A DNA stretch of 64,000 bases from Ambrosia x helenae (GCA_030844895.1 CM061229.1:125393546-125457545), one strand, 5' to 3'. Positions 1 through 11,667 are shown, numbered from the stretch's first letter. Numbers and translations are program-made. Notes: generated from the sequence alone by a model not told the origin.

Positions 1-212
1 ATGGTTTTAATTTGGGCGCGTTGTTTTGCGCATGGTTTTTAAAAGGTTTAAATTTGGTTTACGCTTCCGCAACTTAACTAAACTTGGTTTTTGAAAACGA
101 ACTAAATGGTTTGGGCATTTAGAGTTCGTTCATATGACTTATGGCTATGGGATCCTGGTATGTCATGCGCCTCACGGTATAAACCCCGCAGTGGAAATTT
201 GAGGGTGTGACA
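1..212 (+). mobile_element. 3' end of a Ty3/gypsy LTR (family A)
   Basis: The last 60 bases match the end of the solo LTR at 21113-23853 and, on the other strand, both LTRs of the element at 35554-43114. All end GAGGGTGTGACA after a GGATCC..GTGTGAC block. No primer-binding site follows position 212, so this is the end of a solo LTR or of a 3' LTR whose body lies left of the window. Confidence 0.8.
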
Positions 213-1218
213 TCTTTTAACCTCAGTTCAAACCTATTTGATGTATACATAATAACTTACATCAGTTGGATTTAAAGGTTGTAAGGATGTAGTATCAAAG
301 CATGAGATTTATTAACAATAACAGATGTCAAAAGCCTACAACAGAGTCTATGTAAATAGTTATAAAAGCTTAGGAACAAATGCAATCTTTCTTCTGGTCT
401 TATGTTTGTATGGCAAGTTGTATCCATGAGAATGAATAACCAATTTAGCATTTGTTTTTGTGGAAAATGTTGCCCCTCACGGCACCATAACAATCAGCAT
501 TAATGGCATACAATAAAACCTTTGAGTTAATGTTATCTTTGTCTCGCTTTGATGTCCTAAAGACAAAACCATAAGAAAGGGGTGTTGGTGCTGCTATAGC
601 ATGTAGGATAAGCATATCCAACGTGCGATATCTTTTGTTAGAGTTATAACCTGCCGTCTGACGGGTGTGGCCACCCAACTATTTCAAGTAATCAATAACC
701 CACTAAAGTAAATCTACCACACCTAAACAACACAAACAAAAACCCCCACAATTCAAACCGGAAAACAGCCGTTCACGCCAATGCGTGGCGGCACCAATGG
801 GTATGATCTTCATCTGGATGAATCGCAATTCCCTGCCAGGCAGAGTGGCGTGCCTGGCTAAAATTACCAAGGAACATAAAAGTGACTCAGATATGTTCAC
901 AAACAAACCAAGAGAACTACATATAATTACTTAGTAAGACAGCAGTGCCTATTTTACTTCACATACACTAATGAACCAAATGTTTCAGCATAAATAATGT
1001 CATGTCTAATCACCACTAAACCTTATAGATTCTTAAAAAAGCACATACTCGCAGTATTATAATGTTTTTCCTGCTAACTAAATTGTTGTAGATCATATAG
1101 TAAATACAAAATTAATAATAATAACATAAAGAAAGCAATTTAAAACTCCACAAATAAGAAAAATTATACCACATATAAGTTCTGTTAATATTTATTTGTT
1201 TGTAAAGATCTAAACAGT
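213..1218. other. No gene recognised
   Basis: AT-rich DNA with only short open frames. Two minus-strand frames (445-678 and 703-906) have a non-random residue mix, but I could not place either in a family and neither has a convincing start or splice context. They could be remnants of a captured or decayed gene. Confidence 0.4.
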
Positions 1219-1960
1219 TGATGAGTGAAGGGGTAGGGTACTATTCACCTACGCTTTCAGGCGCACCCTACCCAAAGCCCCCGCAGCAAGTAACACAATC
1301 AGATACACAGCAGCGCCTGGCGCTGCTGCTAGCCTGCGCAGAGGTACAAGTTGACAACACCCGGGAACATCCCCCTTGGAGCCCCAACTTGCTACCACCC
1401 GTCAGGTGTCAGCTGACAAGTGGTCAGCCGCCTGACGTCTGACTCCCCTGCAGACCCAACCACGATACGCCACGTGTGTGGAGGACGAAGCATCGCCCAG
1501 CCGACCAACCACGAGGCGACACGTGGCCCAATCGAAGAGACCCTCCTCAACTTGGATCACTTTATCCAACTAAGGATTGGGATCCAACTAGTGGGACCTA
1601 CACAAGCAACCGGCTTGGGCCTCTAACCCAAGCCCGTTAATAACCAGAATGGGCCCGATGACCTTGGGCCCATGCCTCTCCTATAAAAGGAGGACTTGGC
1701 CTCCTTTCTAAAGGATCGAATTTAGCCAATTAGAAAAGACACTTGTTCTACCACTTGTATTATTGCTTGTATCTTTTATCAATAAAGATTGTTCTTTTCA
1801 GTGGACGTAGATCCTACGTGATCGAACCACTTATACCTTTTGCCTATTGTGTCTCTTTGCTTATTGTCCGTGCATATAACCATAGGTCAACCATCGTTGT
1901 GAGCCAAGGATTATACCCTGCAGCGAACACGAGTCGTTATACCATATATTATCCCCTCCT
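1219..1960 (+). mobile_element. LTR-like promoter block (U3-R-U5), solo or remnant
   Basis: A GC-rich island begins abruptly in AT-rich flanks. It contains a TATA box (TATAAAA, 1682-1688), then about 100 bp downstream an AATAAA at 1781-1786, then a GTGGACGTAGATCC-type segment typical of R/U5 of plant LTR elements. No primer-binding site or partner LTR is in the window and the exact ends are uncertain. The open frames inside it are not genes. Calling it an LTR rests on this promoter and poly(A) layout, not on a match to a named family. Confidence 0.55.
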
Positions 1961-2099
1961 ATCTCCCCTAGTTATACTCGTTGTTTCTTCAATGAGTATG
2001 ATTAAATTAGTTACATACATATTATCATTAGAAATTAGTATTGTTACCTTCCGTCCATTTGAACATCTTTCACAATATCATAGTTGTATCTGTTTGTCT

Positions 2100-3744
2100 C
2101 GATACTGACGACTCATTTCCACCGCCATCGGAGCACCGACCACTACCAGTCTTTGCGAGACGCAACTTTCCAAACCGAGATGCAGACCTAAATGGTTAAT
2201 TCTTGTAATAAAAGGTATACATTAAACGTTTAAACACCAGTTCTCCTCCCCAACCTTGTACCTGGCTACTCGGTATCGGATCTGAAGCTCGTTTGAGCGA
2301 ACCTAGGACCCTCGCGGTGTCGCAAACACCAACAGCCTTGAGAGAAAAAAAAAGCAACTGAAAGACACAGACTGTGAAAAATGAGCAACAACTTGTAAAC
2401 AGGGAAGCCACGAAAGAGATTGGTTAATAACACATCAAACATGTAAAAGTGCTAAAATCGTGATGCATACATGCTACAAATTGTTAATGAAGAAATGAAT
2501 CTGCAACAATCCATTTATTCAACCAAGTAAAAAGCTTACAACTTTACCCAAACAATAATAATAATAAATAAATAAATAAAATGTACATATAAATAAATAA
2601 ACTCTTATAATGTAAGAGAGAGCTATATTAGGGTCAATATAATTATCATCAACATCAGCATCAGAATCTGCTTCTTCAACCATAGTCTCCATCATCTCTA
2701 ACCAACAAACCCTAAACCTAAAAAACCATAACTGATCAAAGAACACTCATTAACAAAAAAAACATAAAGAGCTCGTGAAATTCTAAATACTAACAATGCA
2801 ATATGTTTAGCTAACAACATATTTCAATCAGATTATTATAACAATTAAACGAAGTGACTAAATTTTACCATGTTTATTACAACATAACTACTTACCAACA
2901 ATGTGGGTTGATGGTAATTCTCCAACATTGAGTGATGACACGGTCTTCTTCACGTCAACAGTAGTTTAATTCTACAAATATCATATGAACAAAATCAAGT
3001 TACAAAATGAATTCCATATCCCACAATTAAATCGTATTGGTAAGAAATAATTGCAAAATATATAAAAACCTTTGTTGACTCTTAGCATCCAACATGTGTA
3101 CAGAATCAACAACACATAAACATTCAAATGTTCAAAATCAAATTTTAATAAAAGACTAACTGATTTAAAAAAGCATTCCATAAATATTTAAATCAGAAAA
3201 ATTGAAACCTAAATTATTTAAATTAGACTGAAAAACAAAGAATACCATAAATATGATTACAGTTTCAAAACAGAGAATTTTGATCTGAAAACATTGAAAC
3301 CTAAATCTAAAGATTTACTAAACATAATCAACAACACACAATACATCAACATTCAAAGGTAAATCATATATACATATGAACTCTACAACAATAATCGCAC
3401 ATGAACCCTAAAACACGAACCCTAAAATTAAAAAATTAGTAAACCTAAACAATAATACACAAAAACTCAACTATTCAAAGGTAAATAATCAAAATAAGTC
3501 AAAACAGAGAAAAAAAAAAACTTTAATCGACAAAGAAATCAGAAAAAAAAACACGAAAAAAATACAGAGAAAACACAGAGATGAAGAACGATTGATTGAC
3601 ATAATTATGGAAGAGAGAAAACCTTGGAGAGGAGATGAAGAACAGGGTAAAGGATGTTCTGATTCGACTGGATCGTCCTTGATTAGGGTTCTTGCCTTGA
3701 AGGAGGTTACGAATGAATTTGGGATTTAGGGTTATGTTCCCGTG
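2100..3744 (-). pseudogene. Unrecognised minus-strand exon-like segments
   Basis: Read on the minus strand, several blocks look like exons between T-rich introns. A candidate 5' leader lies at about 3600-3740 and is followed by a possible donor. A block at about 2896-2970 is bounded by TTTGTAG and GGTAAGT. A block at about 2610-2710 encodes an acidic stretch (METMVEEADSDADVDDNY). A block at about 2230-2340 follows a strong polypyrimidine tract ending TCTCAAG. I recognise no domain and could not join the blocks into one frame with confidence. It may be a host gene, a captured gene fragment or chance. A T24 run at 3745-3768 lies just upstream. Confidence 0.25.
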
Positions 3745-3821
3745 TTTTTTTTTTTTTTTTTTTTTTTTGCCTTTTATAATTAAATGATTTTTTATTTAAA
3801 AAAAACAAAATTTTATAAATT

Positions 3822-3902
3822 CTCACATTGTGACACATGGCACAATATGATAGGCTAGAGAATTGAAGGATCAACATGGGAGTGCCATGTGTACACATTG
3901 AG
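3822..3902. repeat. Imperfect inverted repeat (hairpin)
   Basis: An arm at 3822-3843 containing CACATGGCAC is mirrored at 3882-3902 containing GTGCCATGTG, with about 40 bases between. It could be the core of a tiny foldback element. No target duplication was identified. Confidence 0.5.
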
Positions 3903-4035
3903 TTTATTTTATTAGTTGTATAGATTGACTGCTAATGAACAGTGATCTGATTTTTCTGGGTTTTTTTTTGTTTTTTCTTAATTTCGTATGTCAATAAGTA
4001 TTATCAGATTCTAAGTAAATCAGCATGTTATAGCA

Positions 4036-4112
4036 GTGACGGGCTGGTCAGAGGAATTGTTTGGGAACGAAATGATGCGGGTTCGAGTCATTGGTTTTAC
4101 GGTTTTTTTTGT
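4036..4112 (+). other. tRNA-like / SINE-head-like sequence
   Basis: An A-box-like TGGTCAGAGG (about 4045) is followed about 35 bases later by a B-box-like GGTTCGAGTC (about 4080) and then a T8 run at 4103-4110, the layout of a polymerase III unit. The acceptor stem is not intact, so a functional tRNA is unlikely; a tRNA-derived SINE head is the better guess. No poly(A) tail or target duplication was found. Confidence 0.35.
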
Positions 4113-5017
4113 CAGTATTTATTTTCTTATAGATGGTTTGTTGAACACGTGTCAGTGAGAAACTTGATCAAATCCTTTTTCTTCTTCACTCTTGCTCTCT
4201 TTTCTCCTTTCGTTTTACTTCTTCTACGACATTGTACGGTGCTAAGATCCTTATTTGTTGCTGCTTTGATTATGTGCATGTATTGTTTTTGATGTTTTTT
4301 TTTGGTTTCCCAAAGATGAATATCTGCTTTGTTTAATTTTTATGATTTTTAGGTGTGTTTCGGACAAAAAAAATTTAAACTGTTTTTGGTTTTAGATGTT
4401 GCACGCTATTTATTTGTTCAAATATCTGATTTTTGTCTGTTATAACTTACATTTCCAAATTTGTTACTGTTTCTAACCTCATGCATGCCTTGCATGTTCT
4501 TGTCTGCTTTGGTTTTCCTTTTGGTTATGTTATTTAGTTGTGAATTTTATGACTATTTGGATTATTAGTGTTGATGTAATTGTTGTTACTTGTCTTTGAT
4601 TTGTGATGAATGTTTTTTTATAGTAAACATGTTGGTTTGGTAATTTTTTTTATTTTTTGTGATGTTAAATGTGGTTCTAGGTAGTTTGTCATTGTTGTTA
4701 ATGTGTTGGTACTGCCTTGTGGTTTTGATTGAGTATTTATGATGTTTTATGTGCTTATAGGTGGTTTATGAGTGTTATTCTTAAGTAAGTTTGTTTACTG
4801 GTTTGATTATGATGTTTTATGTGATTATAGGTGGTTTATGAGTGTTATTCTTCACAAAACTTCAGATAACTAATACACAGTTTTCCCAGGTTTGACGGTT
4901 GATTTGCGATATCGTGGTGCTTATGCAGGTATGGCTGTGTTTTGGATGTGTATTGTTATGCCTACTGTTGTTATGTTATTTTTTTTAATTGTTGATAGGA
5001 CCTTAGAGGTATATTTT
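4113..5017. other. AT-rich stretch without gene; 45-bp direct repeat
   Basis: No coding frame is recognised. A 45-bp segment (4738-4782) recurs at 4808-4852 with one mismatch, an offset of 70 bp. The T-rich composition resembles plant introns or leaders. It may be part of the Helitron upstream region, whose 5' TC end I could not locate. Confidence 0.4.
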
Positions 5018-6843
5018 GGTTGTTGTTATTGTTTATGCAGTTGATAATTACCTAAGAAAAAAGCTGTTTAAGCGAACGAAGCACGTAGGCACATAAATGC
5101 CTACTTGCCTGCACGTTTATGGATATAGAAAGGAATAGTCTAGGAGAAACAAGAAATGAACTTTTTGTTCAGTTCAGCGGGTTACACCAATAGTGTGAAA
5201 ATACTATTTGTGATCATCTAATATTCATAAATAGATAGGTATGTCTCGACGAATTACTGTAGCTTTGGTTAGTTTAATAGTGCTGAAGGTTGCAGCGTTA
5301 GTGAATTAATAGTGATCTGAGTTATATATGGCAGCTTGCAGTTGATAATTAACTAAGAAAATAAACGCTTACACGAGGTCAATACGTCGGCGCATAAATA
5401 TCTGTTTGTGTGTGTCAACATAATGATGTAACAAAATAGGCGTGTAAGCGAATCAAGTACATTTGCGCATAAACACCTCTTTGAGTACACGTCTAAAACA
5501 CCTGCGTAATTTACTTATGGACTTAATATTTGGATGTTGTAGTTAGTCATTTGGTTCAGACTCAGTATATTTGACAAGTTATATGATTAGTCGTTGAATA
5601 AGGTATATAGTTGAAAAAAAAAATACTTATTTGACTTTAGTGTGAGTAAAGCTCAAGTCAGGAAAGAATATTGTCCAATGGTTAATGTATAGAAGTATAG
5701 ACTATAGAAACAACCCTTCATCATATCAACTTAATTGCAAAACAGCTTGTGGATTATGCATCAGCCAATTTATTATTTAAGATGTTCATGATAGCTTATG
5801 GATTATGCATCAGCCAATTTATTATTTATGTTCTAGATTAATGCAATCCATTGTGCTTTATTTTATTCAGCATATTCAGATACAAAGAGAAGTATTTTTT
5901 TCCTTTAAAAAAACTGTTGTGACCAGTACCCTTCTTTTTACAAAACCTGTTGTCACCCAAATATGTTCTGAACCATAATCTGACTCCTTCCAACGAATAT
6001 GAACCAAAACGGATAGGCGCGTAGCGAACCAAACACCTAGGCACCTAAACGCCTATTCGCGTAACATCCTATTCGCTTAACCGCATAGGCGCCTAAGCGC
6101 GTTTTCAGGAGTATCCCGCGCGCTTGAACGACACTTAACAAAAACACCTTTATTATGTTTGTCCCCAGCTAATATATTTAAAATTGAACCTATATGATGG
6201 ACTATTAAAATATAACAACCACCACTAATATATAGGAATAATAAGTTTCCACTAAAATTGTTTTAATGTTCAAATATTTTTAAAAATGTTTACATACTTA
6301 ACAAAAATGTTTGTACGACACTTAAGGTTTTGTTAAGGTCAAATACATTAATTAAGTTAAATTGATACCTTTATTATCTTTAAACAGTGAGGTCAGATAT
6401 TTATGCTTCCAAAGATGTTTAGCATTTTTAATTTGGGTATTATATGATGATGTATGGTTATTAATATGTTATGGGAAGAAGATTGATTATATAGTTTTTA
6501 TACCTGTTTTTTATTTGCAGAAGCCCCATGAGTTACTTTAATGCCTAAGTATGAAATGCAAACATTTTTAGAAGTACTAAACAGATAGGCGCATAGGCAA
6601 ACCAAAACGCCTATTCGCCTAGCCACCTATTTGCTTAAGCGCATAGTTCCAGCGAATATGAACCAAAACGAATAGGCGCATAGGCAAACCAAACACCTAG
6701 GTCCCTAAACGCCTATTCGCCTGGGCACCTTTAATCGGCTTTTATTTAAGTAAATACAAAATTTTAAGTTTAAGAGAAGTAAAGGTAAAATGGTTAATGC
6801 TATGAATTGTTAACAAAAATTAAACGGGTAAAAGGGTAGATGG
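5018..6843 (+). mobile_element. Repeat D copy 1, left part
   Basis: From 5086 on, this stretch is about 95% identical by eye to 19782-21112. It contains two dense clusters (about 6012-6108 and 6572-6731) of inverted motifs built from TAGGCGCCTAAACGCC and GCCTATTCGCC, with weaker copies at 5062-5100, 5362-5420 and 5440-5500. A segment at about 5616-5985 is absent from copy 2 and contains a 35-bp duplicated stretch (5752-5786 and 5793-5828). There is no coding capacity. Related sequence extends left to about 5018, so 5086 is where copy 2 was truncated rather than a proven element end. Confidence 0.65.
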
Positions 6844-7001
6844 TGTTAGCCGATAATTATGCAAGACAAATCGGCCCTCATTATTCCATCTTTATTATTG
6901 TTGTAATTGTAATTATATTGTTTCCTTATTTACATTTTCCCATTGTATTATTTAAAGCATTGTAATATTGTGAATACATCAAGGAATTCCATTTACTTAC
7001 A
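6844..7001 (+). repeat. 5' LTR of copia element
   Basis: Begins TGTTAGCCGATA and ends TTTACTTACA. It is identical to 11510-11667. At 158 bp it is very short and AT-rich. Confidence 0.95.
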
Positions 7002-7013
7002 TGGTATCAATCC
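7002..7013 (+). promoter_or_regulatory. Primer-binding site of copia element
   Basis: TGGTATCAATCC follows the 5' LTR without a gap. The first eight bases match the 3' end complement of initiator tRNA-Met (TGGTATCAGAGC); the last bases differ, so the primed length may be short. Confidence 0.7.
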
Positions 7014-7102
7014 ATCTCTTAGGTTCTAGAACCTAATCTCCGCCATCCTCCCTGCTGATTTCGATCAGCATCATTTCACTCCAATCCTCTTTTCTGCCAA
7101 CT

Positions 7103-10100
7103 ATGGCTGGCTCTACAACAGACATGGCTGCATCCTCGGATAGCATCCCCTCCAAGTCTCTCCATCCCGTTTACACGGTAAGTAATATTCAACACAAAGT
7201 TCGTGTTTTAGATGGTACAAAAGTCTCATATCCTACGTGGGTTAAGCTTTTCACGCTCCACGCAAAAGGATATAATGTGCTTAATCATATTGACGGTACG
7301 CCGCCACCCGCCAAAGATTCACCCGAATATGCGTCATGGGAGAACGTTGATTCCATTGTTCTACAATGGATCTACGGCACTCTTTCAGACACCCTTGTCC
7401 TTAAATTTATCACGGATGAATCTACGGCACACGAGGCTTGGCTTCGCGTCAAGCGCCACTTTACTAGCAATAGAGGTCCACGGTCCCAAGCCTTACAACA
7501 TGAACTAGCCAATACCACCCTTGCCTCTATGCCCAACCTTGAAGAGTATTGCCAAAAAATACAAGATTTAACCGACCAACTCCAAGCCTTAGACTTTCCC
7601 ATGAATGACCAACAACGTGTCCTCCACCTTGTCAAAGGTTTACCCAAGGAATATGATACAATATCCTCCATATTGAACAATTCCTTGCCAACTTGGGAGG
7701 ACGCGGTTGAACAACTCTTATCCGAAACCGGTAGGATGAAAACCCGTGACGCCGTTACCAACAACCCCGCCATTGCCGCTGCCATACCATCCTCCACTCG
7801 CCAACCCCAAACCAACCCGCCCACCAACAACCAGCCCCACCCTGACTCCCTACTCGGCCCAGCTCCACACCACTCCTCTCCTCCAGCCCACCAAAACCGT
7901 AATCCTCCCACCCAGCCCAACCGGCCCAACTCTCGCCATTCCTCCAACCGGCCCAATAACAGAAACCGAAACACCTCAGGCCCTCCCCAACACTCCTACA
8001 ACCGTTCCTATAGCACACTCCCTCCCTACCCCAATAACCCACAACAACAACCTTACTACCCTCCATTTTGGGCCCCACCATATTGGACACCACCACCTTG
8101 TCCCTTCCCCACCCAGAGTTGGTCTCAACCGTGGTACCCACAGGCTTCCTCTAATGCTAATCATAATAATAATAATAATGCTCGTGGCAATCAAAGGTCG
8201 GCACAGGCACATCTTACAGAGGTAGACCCTCTAGAACCCACACAGTTGGCAGATGCGGTTCATGCTCTCTCCATTGATTCAGGTGATGACAATGATCAGT
8301 GGAACTTCGATACAGGTGCTTCTTCTCATATCTCTTTAGATAAAAATAATATTGACTCGTTTTCTACGTTTGCACCAATAGCGTCAATAATTGTTGGAAA
8401 TGGCAATAAACTTCCAGTTTTGGGTTCGGGACATTCCACACTCAATTTCGCATCCAAACCTTTATACCTTAAAAATATCCTTTTTAACCCTCACATAGTC
8501 AAAAACCTTATATCTGTCCGTCAATTTAATATTGATAATTACACATCTATCGAATTTGACCCATATGGTTTTTCTGTGAAGGATTTCAAGGATGGCACGA
8601 TCCTGAGCCGTCACAACAGCACGAGTGACCTGTACCCGCTCACCCCAAATGCTTCCGCCACCGCATGTTTTGCATCCACCCAAGATTCTCCATTTTGGCA
8701 TCACCGACTCGGTCACCCGGGTCAACCTATTATGGATTTTCTTCGTTTGAACAATTTTATTTCTTGTAATAAGCAAAGGACATCTTCTCTTTGCCATGCT
8801 TGTCAGTTGTCCAAGCATAAACGATTACCATTTAATGATTCTGTTTCTCACACGTTATGTCCTTTTTCATTATTACATTGTGATTTATGGACATCTCCTA
8901 TTTTGAGTAATGCAGGTTACAAATATTATTTGGTAATTATTGATGATTTCACAAATTATACATGGGTGTACCCACTCAAATTTAAATCTGAAACCTTTTC
9001 CAAAATAACTCATTTTCACCAATTTGTGACCACCCAGTTTAAACTTCCCATTCAAGCAATTCAATGTGACATGGGAGGCGAGTTTGATAACACCAATTTT
9101 CACAACTTTACCTCTCAACATGGCATTCAACTTCGGTTCTCATGCCCCCACACCTCTCAACAAAACGGCAAAGCCGAACGCATGATTCGTCGCCTAAACG
9201 AGATCATGTTCACCCTCCTTACCCATGCCTCTCTTCCCTCCACCTATTGGGTTGAGGCTCTCCACACCGCTTCTTACCTTCACAACATCCTACCCACCAA
9301 AACTCTCCAAAATCGCACCCCCCTCTCCCTCCTTTACCTTCGCGAGCCGTGCTATGACCACCTCCGTGTGTTCGGCACTTTATGTTACCCAAACACCTCC
9401 GCCACTCGACCAAACAAACTTACCCATCGCTCCCTTCCCTGTCTTTTCCTTGGCTACCCGGCAAATTACCGCGGGTACCGATGCCTCGACCTCAGCTCGG
9501 GCAAAACCCTTTTCTCCCGGCACGTCACATTTGACGAAGAGGTCTTCCCTCTTGCCAACCCATCCACTCCACCCCCTGATCACTCTTTTCTTGACCCGTC
9601 ACCACTCCTATTTGACCCACACCTTTTCGCTAATCCTGCTTCTACACCTCCGGCCCAACCTCACCAGCATCCCCAGGCCCAAAACCCCACTCCTACACCG
9701 GCCCAAATTCCTCCACACATCCCTCCACACACCACGGCTGCCCAAACACCTACACCACCCTCGGCCCATAACCCCCCTGCTGCACCGGCCCATATAACCC
9801 AACCTACTGACCCCGAGCCCAACTCACACCCGGCACCGTCCCCTCACCCCTCGCCACCACCGAACCCCCCACCTCACCCTATGCAAACCCGGTCCCGCGC
9901 TGGTATTTTTAAACCCAAAATACCCTTTAACCTTAATACCCAAACTTCCCCTCTACCCTCACCCCTACCTAAATCACACCTCTCCGCCCTGACCGACCCA
10001 AACTGGAAGCGAGCCATGGTCGACGAATATGAAGCTCTATTGGCCAACAACACGTGGACACTTGTCCCTCGCCCACCTGATGCACCTGTCATCCGATGTA

Positions 10101-11515
10101 TGTGGCTCTTCAAACACAAGTTCCATGCTGACGGCTCCCTAGAGCGACACAAGGCTCGTCTGGTTGTTAATGGTAAAAGTCAAACTGTTGGTATCGACTG
10201 TGATGAGACCTTTAGTCCAGTGGTCAAGCCTACCACCATTCGCACAGTTCTTAGCCTTGCCACATCTCGAGGCTGGTCGATGCACCAACTTGATGTCAAA
10301 AACGCTTTCCTACATGGTCATCTAAAGGAAACCGTTTACATGTTTCAGCCTCCCGGGTTCACCTCTGACGCACAGCCTAAATATGTTTGCAAACTTAATA
10401 AATCTTTATATGGTCTAAAGCAAGCTCCACGAGCTTGGTATCAACGTTTTGCAGGATATTTACTAAAGTGTGGATTCAAGAGCAGCTTATGTGACACATC
10501 ACTTTTTATCTATCATCATGGGAACCAAATGGCATATCTTCTTCTTTACGTGGATGATATTATCTTAACAGCTTCCAGCGATACTCTCCTGCAACAAATT
10601 ATACAGTCCCTCACTGCTGAATTCAAGATGACCGATTTAGGGACTCTGCACCACTTTCTCGGTATCGCAGTCACTAAGCAATCAAATGGGTTATTACTGT
10701 CACAATCCACATATGCTGCTGACATTCTCTCTCGAGCCAATATGTCAAATTGTAAACCCGCTGCCACCCCGGTCGAACCTGGTTCCAAACTTAGCGCTGA
10801 CACAGGTTCTGTTTTTGAAGATGGTTCTCTCTATCGCAGCTTAGCTGGGGCACTCCAGTACCTCACAATCACTCGGCCAGACATCACCTACGCTGTTCAA
10901 CAAGTGTGTCTATTTATGCATGCTCCTCGAGAACCACACTACCAGTTTTTAAAACGCATTCTCCGGTACATCAAAGGCACCCTACATCACGGTTTACTTA
11001 TTACCCCATCATCCTCCACATCCTTGATAGCATACTCTGATGCTGATTGGGGTGGGTGTCCTGACTCCAGACGCTCTACGTCTGGCTATTGCGTTTTTCT
11101 CGGCACTAATTTGATCTCTTGGTCTTCAAAGCGACAGTCCACAATCTCCCGATCAAGTGCCGAAGCAGAATACCGTGCCGTCGCAAACTCAGTTGCTGAA
11201 CTAAGTTGGGTCCGCAACTTACTTCTTGAGCTACAGGTTCCTGTCCGTCATGCGTCTCTCGTCTACTGTGACAACATCTCGGCCGTTTATCTAGCAGAAA
11301 ATCCAGTCAACCATCAACGTACCAAGCACATTGAACTGGATATCCATTTTGTCCGAGAGAAAGTTCGCCTGGGCACGGTCAAAGTTCTACACGTCCCTGC
11401 TGACTATCAGTACGCAGACATCTTCACCAAAGGTCTACCAAAGCATCTGTTTGAGCGTTTTCGGTCCAGTTTATGCCTTCGTGCTTCTCCGGCTCAAACT
11501 GCGGGGGCGTGTTAG
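7103..11515 (+). CDS. Ty1/copia gag-pol polyprotein (1470 aa)
   Basis: This single intact ORF encodes the capsid, protease, integrase, reverse transcriptase and RNase H that copy the element through RNA in cytoplasmic particles. Gag covers about residues 1-250, followed by a Pro/His/Asn-rich linker (250-370); no CCHC zinc knuckle is visible. The protease motif DTGASSH lies near 403. The integrase has an HHCC zinc finger (about 530-575), then the catalytic Asp in HCDLW (about 592), Asp in QCDMGGEF (about 654) and Glu in NGKAER (about 689). The RT has QLDVKNAFLHG (about 1061) and YVDD (about 1149). RNase H has YSDADWGG (about 1311), SAEAEYRA (about 1353) and YCDN (about 1389). The second variable Pro-rich linker (about 830-940) joins integrase to RT. 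The stop codon is formed by the first six bases of the 3' LTR (TGT TAG), and the polypurine tract is translated as the last residues. All frames overlapping it are shadows. Confidence 0.96.
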   Translation: MAGSTTDMAASSDSIPSKSLHPVYTVSNIQHKVRVLDGTKVSYPTWVKLFTLHAKGYNVLNHIDGTPPPAKDSPEYASWENVDSIVLQWIYGTLSDTLVLKFITDESTAHEAWLRVKRHFTSNRGPRSQALQHELANTTLASMPNLEEYCQKIQDLTDQLQALDFPMNDQQRVLHLVKGLPKEYDTISSILNNSLPTWEDAVEQLLSETGRMKTRDAVTNNPAIAAAIPSSTRQPQTNPPTNNQPHPDSLLGPAPHHSSPPAHQNRNPPTQPNRPNSRHSSNRPNNRNRNTSGPPQHSYNRSYSTLPPYPNNPQQQPYYPPFWAPPYWTPPPCPFPTQSWSQPWYPQASSNANHNNNNNARGNQRSAQAHLTEVDPLEPTQLADAVHALSIDSGDDNDQWNFDTGASSHISLDKNNIDSFSTFAPIASIIVGNGNKLPVLGSGHSTLNFASKPLYLKNILFNPHIVKNLISVRQFNIDNYTSIEFDPYGFSVKDFKDGTILSRHNSTSDLYPLTPNASATACFASTQDSPFWHHRLGHPGQPIMDFLRLNNFISCNKQRTSSLCHACQLSKHKRLPFNDSVSHTLCPFSLLHCDLWTSPILSNAGYKYYLVIIDDFTNYTWVYPLKFKSETFSKITHFHQFVTTQFKLPIQAIQCDMGGEFDNTNFHNFTSQHGIQLRFSCPHTSQQNGKAERMIRRLNEIMFTLLTHASLPSTYWVEALHTASYLHNILPTKTLQNRTPLSLLYLREPCYDHLRVFGTLCYPNTSATRPNKLTHRSLPCLFLGYPANYRGYRCLDLSSGKTLFSRHVTFDEEVFPLANPSTPPPDHSFLDPSPLLFDPHLFANPASTPPAQPHQHPQAQNPTPTPAQIPPHIPPHTTAAQTPTPPSAHNPPAAPAHITQPTDPEPNSHPAPSPHPSPPPNPPPHPMQTRSRAGIFKPKIPFNLNTQTSPLPSPLPKSHLSALTDPNWKRAMVDEYEALLANNTWTLVPRPPDAPVIRCMWLFKHKFHADGSLERHKARLVVNGKSQTVGIDCDETFSPVVKPTTIRTVLSLATSRGWSMHQLDVKNAFLHGHLKETVYMFQPPGFTSDAQPKYVCKLNKSLYGLKQAPRAWYQRFAGYLLKCGFKSSLCDTSLFIYHHGNQMAYLLLYVDDIILTASSDTLLQQIIQSLTAEFKMTDLGTLHHFLGIAVTKQSNGLLLSQSTYAADILSRANMSNCKPAATPVEPGSKLSADTGSVFEDGSLYRSLAGALQYLTITRPDITYAVQQVCLFMHAPREPHYQFLKRILRYIKGTLHHGLLITPSSSTSLIAYSDADWGGCPDSRRSTSGYCVFLGTNLISWSSKRQSTISRSSAEAEYRAVANSVAELSWVRNLLLELQVPVRHASLVYCDNISAVYLAENPVNHQRTKHIELDIHFVREKVRLGTVKVLHVPADYQYADIFTKGLPKHLFERFRSSLCLRASPAQTAGAC
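11498..11509 (+). promoter_or_regulatory. Polypurine tract of copia element
   Basis: The G-rich run GCGGGGGCG abuts the 3' LTR and would prime plus-strand DNA synthesis. It lies inside the coding frame. Confidence 0.8.
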
Positions 11516-11667
11516 CCGATAATTATGCAAGACAAATCGGCCCTCATTATTCCATCTTTATTATTGTTGTAATTGTAATTATATTGTTTCCTTATTTACA
11601 TTTTCCCATTGTATTATTTAAAGCATTGTAATATTGTGAATACATCAAGGAATTCCATTTACTTACA
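11510..11667 (+). repeat. 3' LTR of copia element
   Basis: Identical by eye to the 5' LTR, and followed by the target duplication GATGG. It supplies the stop codon of the polyprotein. Confidence 0.95.

Noticed and set aside
1218..2108. Three plus-strand frames in the LTR-like block
   Set aside because: They overlap TATA, poly(A) and U5-like signals; no coding signature.
6012..6108. A CRISPR-like array of short repeats
   Set aside because: The motifs are palindromic, irregularly spaced and in plant repeat DNA; there are no unique spacers of constant length.
7372..10152. Several frames opposite or offset to the copia ORF
   Set aside because: Shadows of the polyprotein gene, especially in its C-rich linkers.
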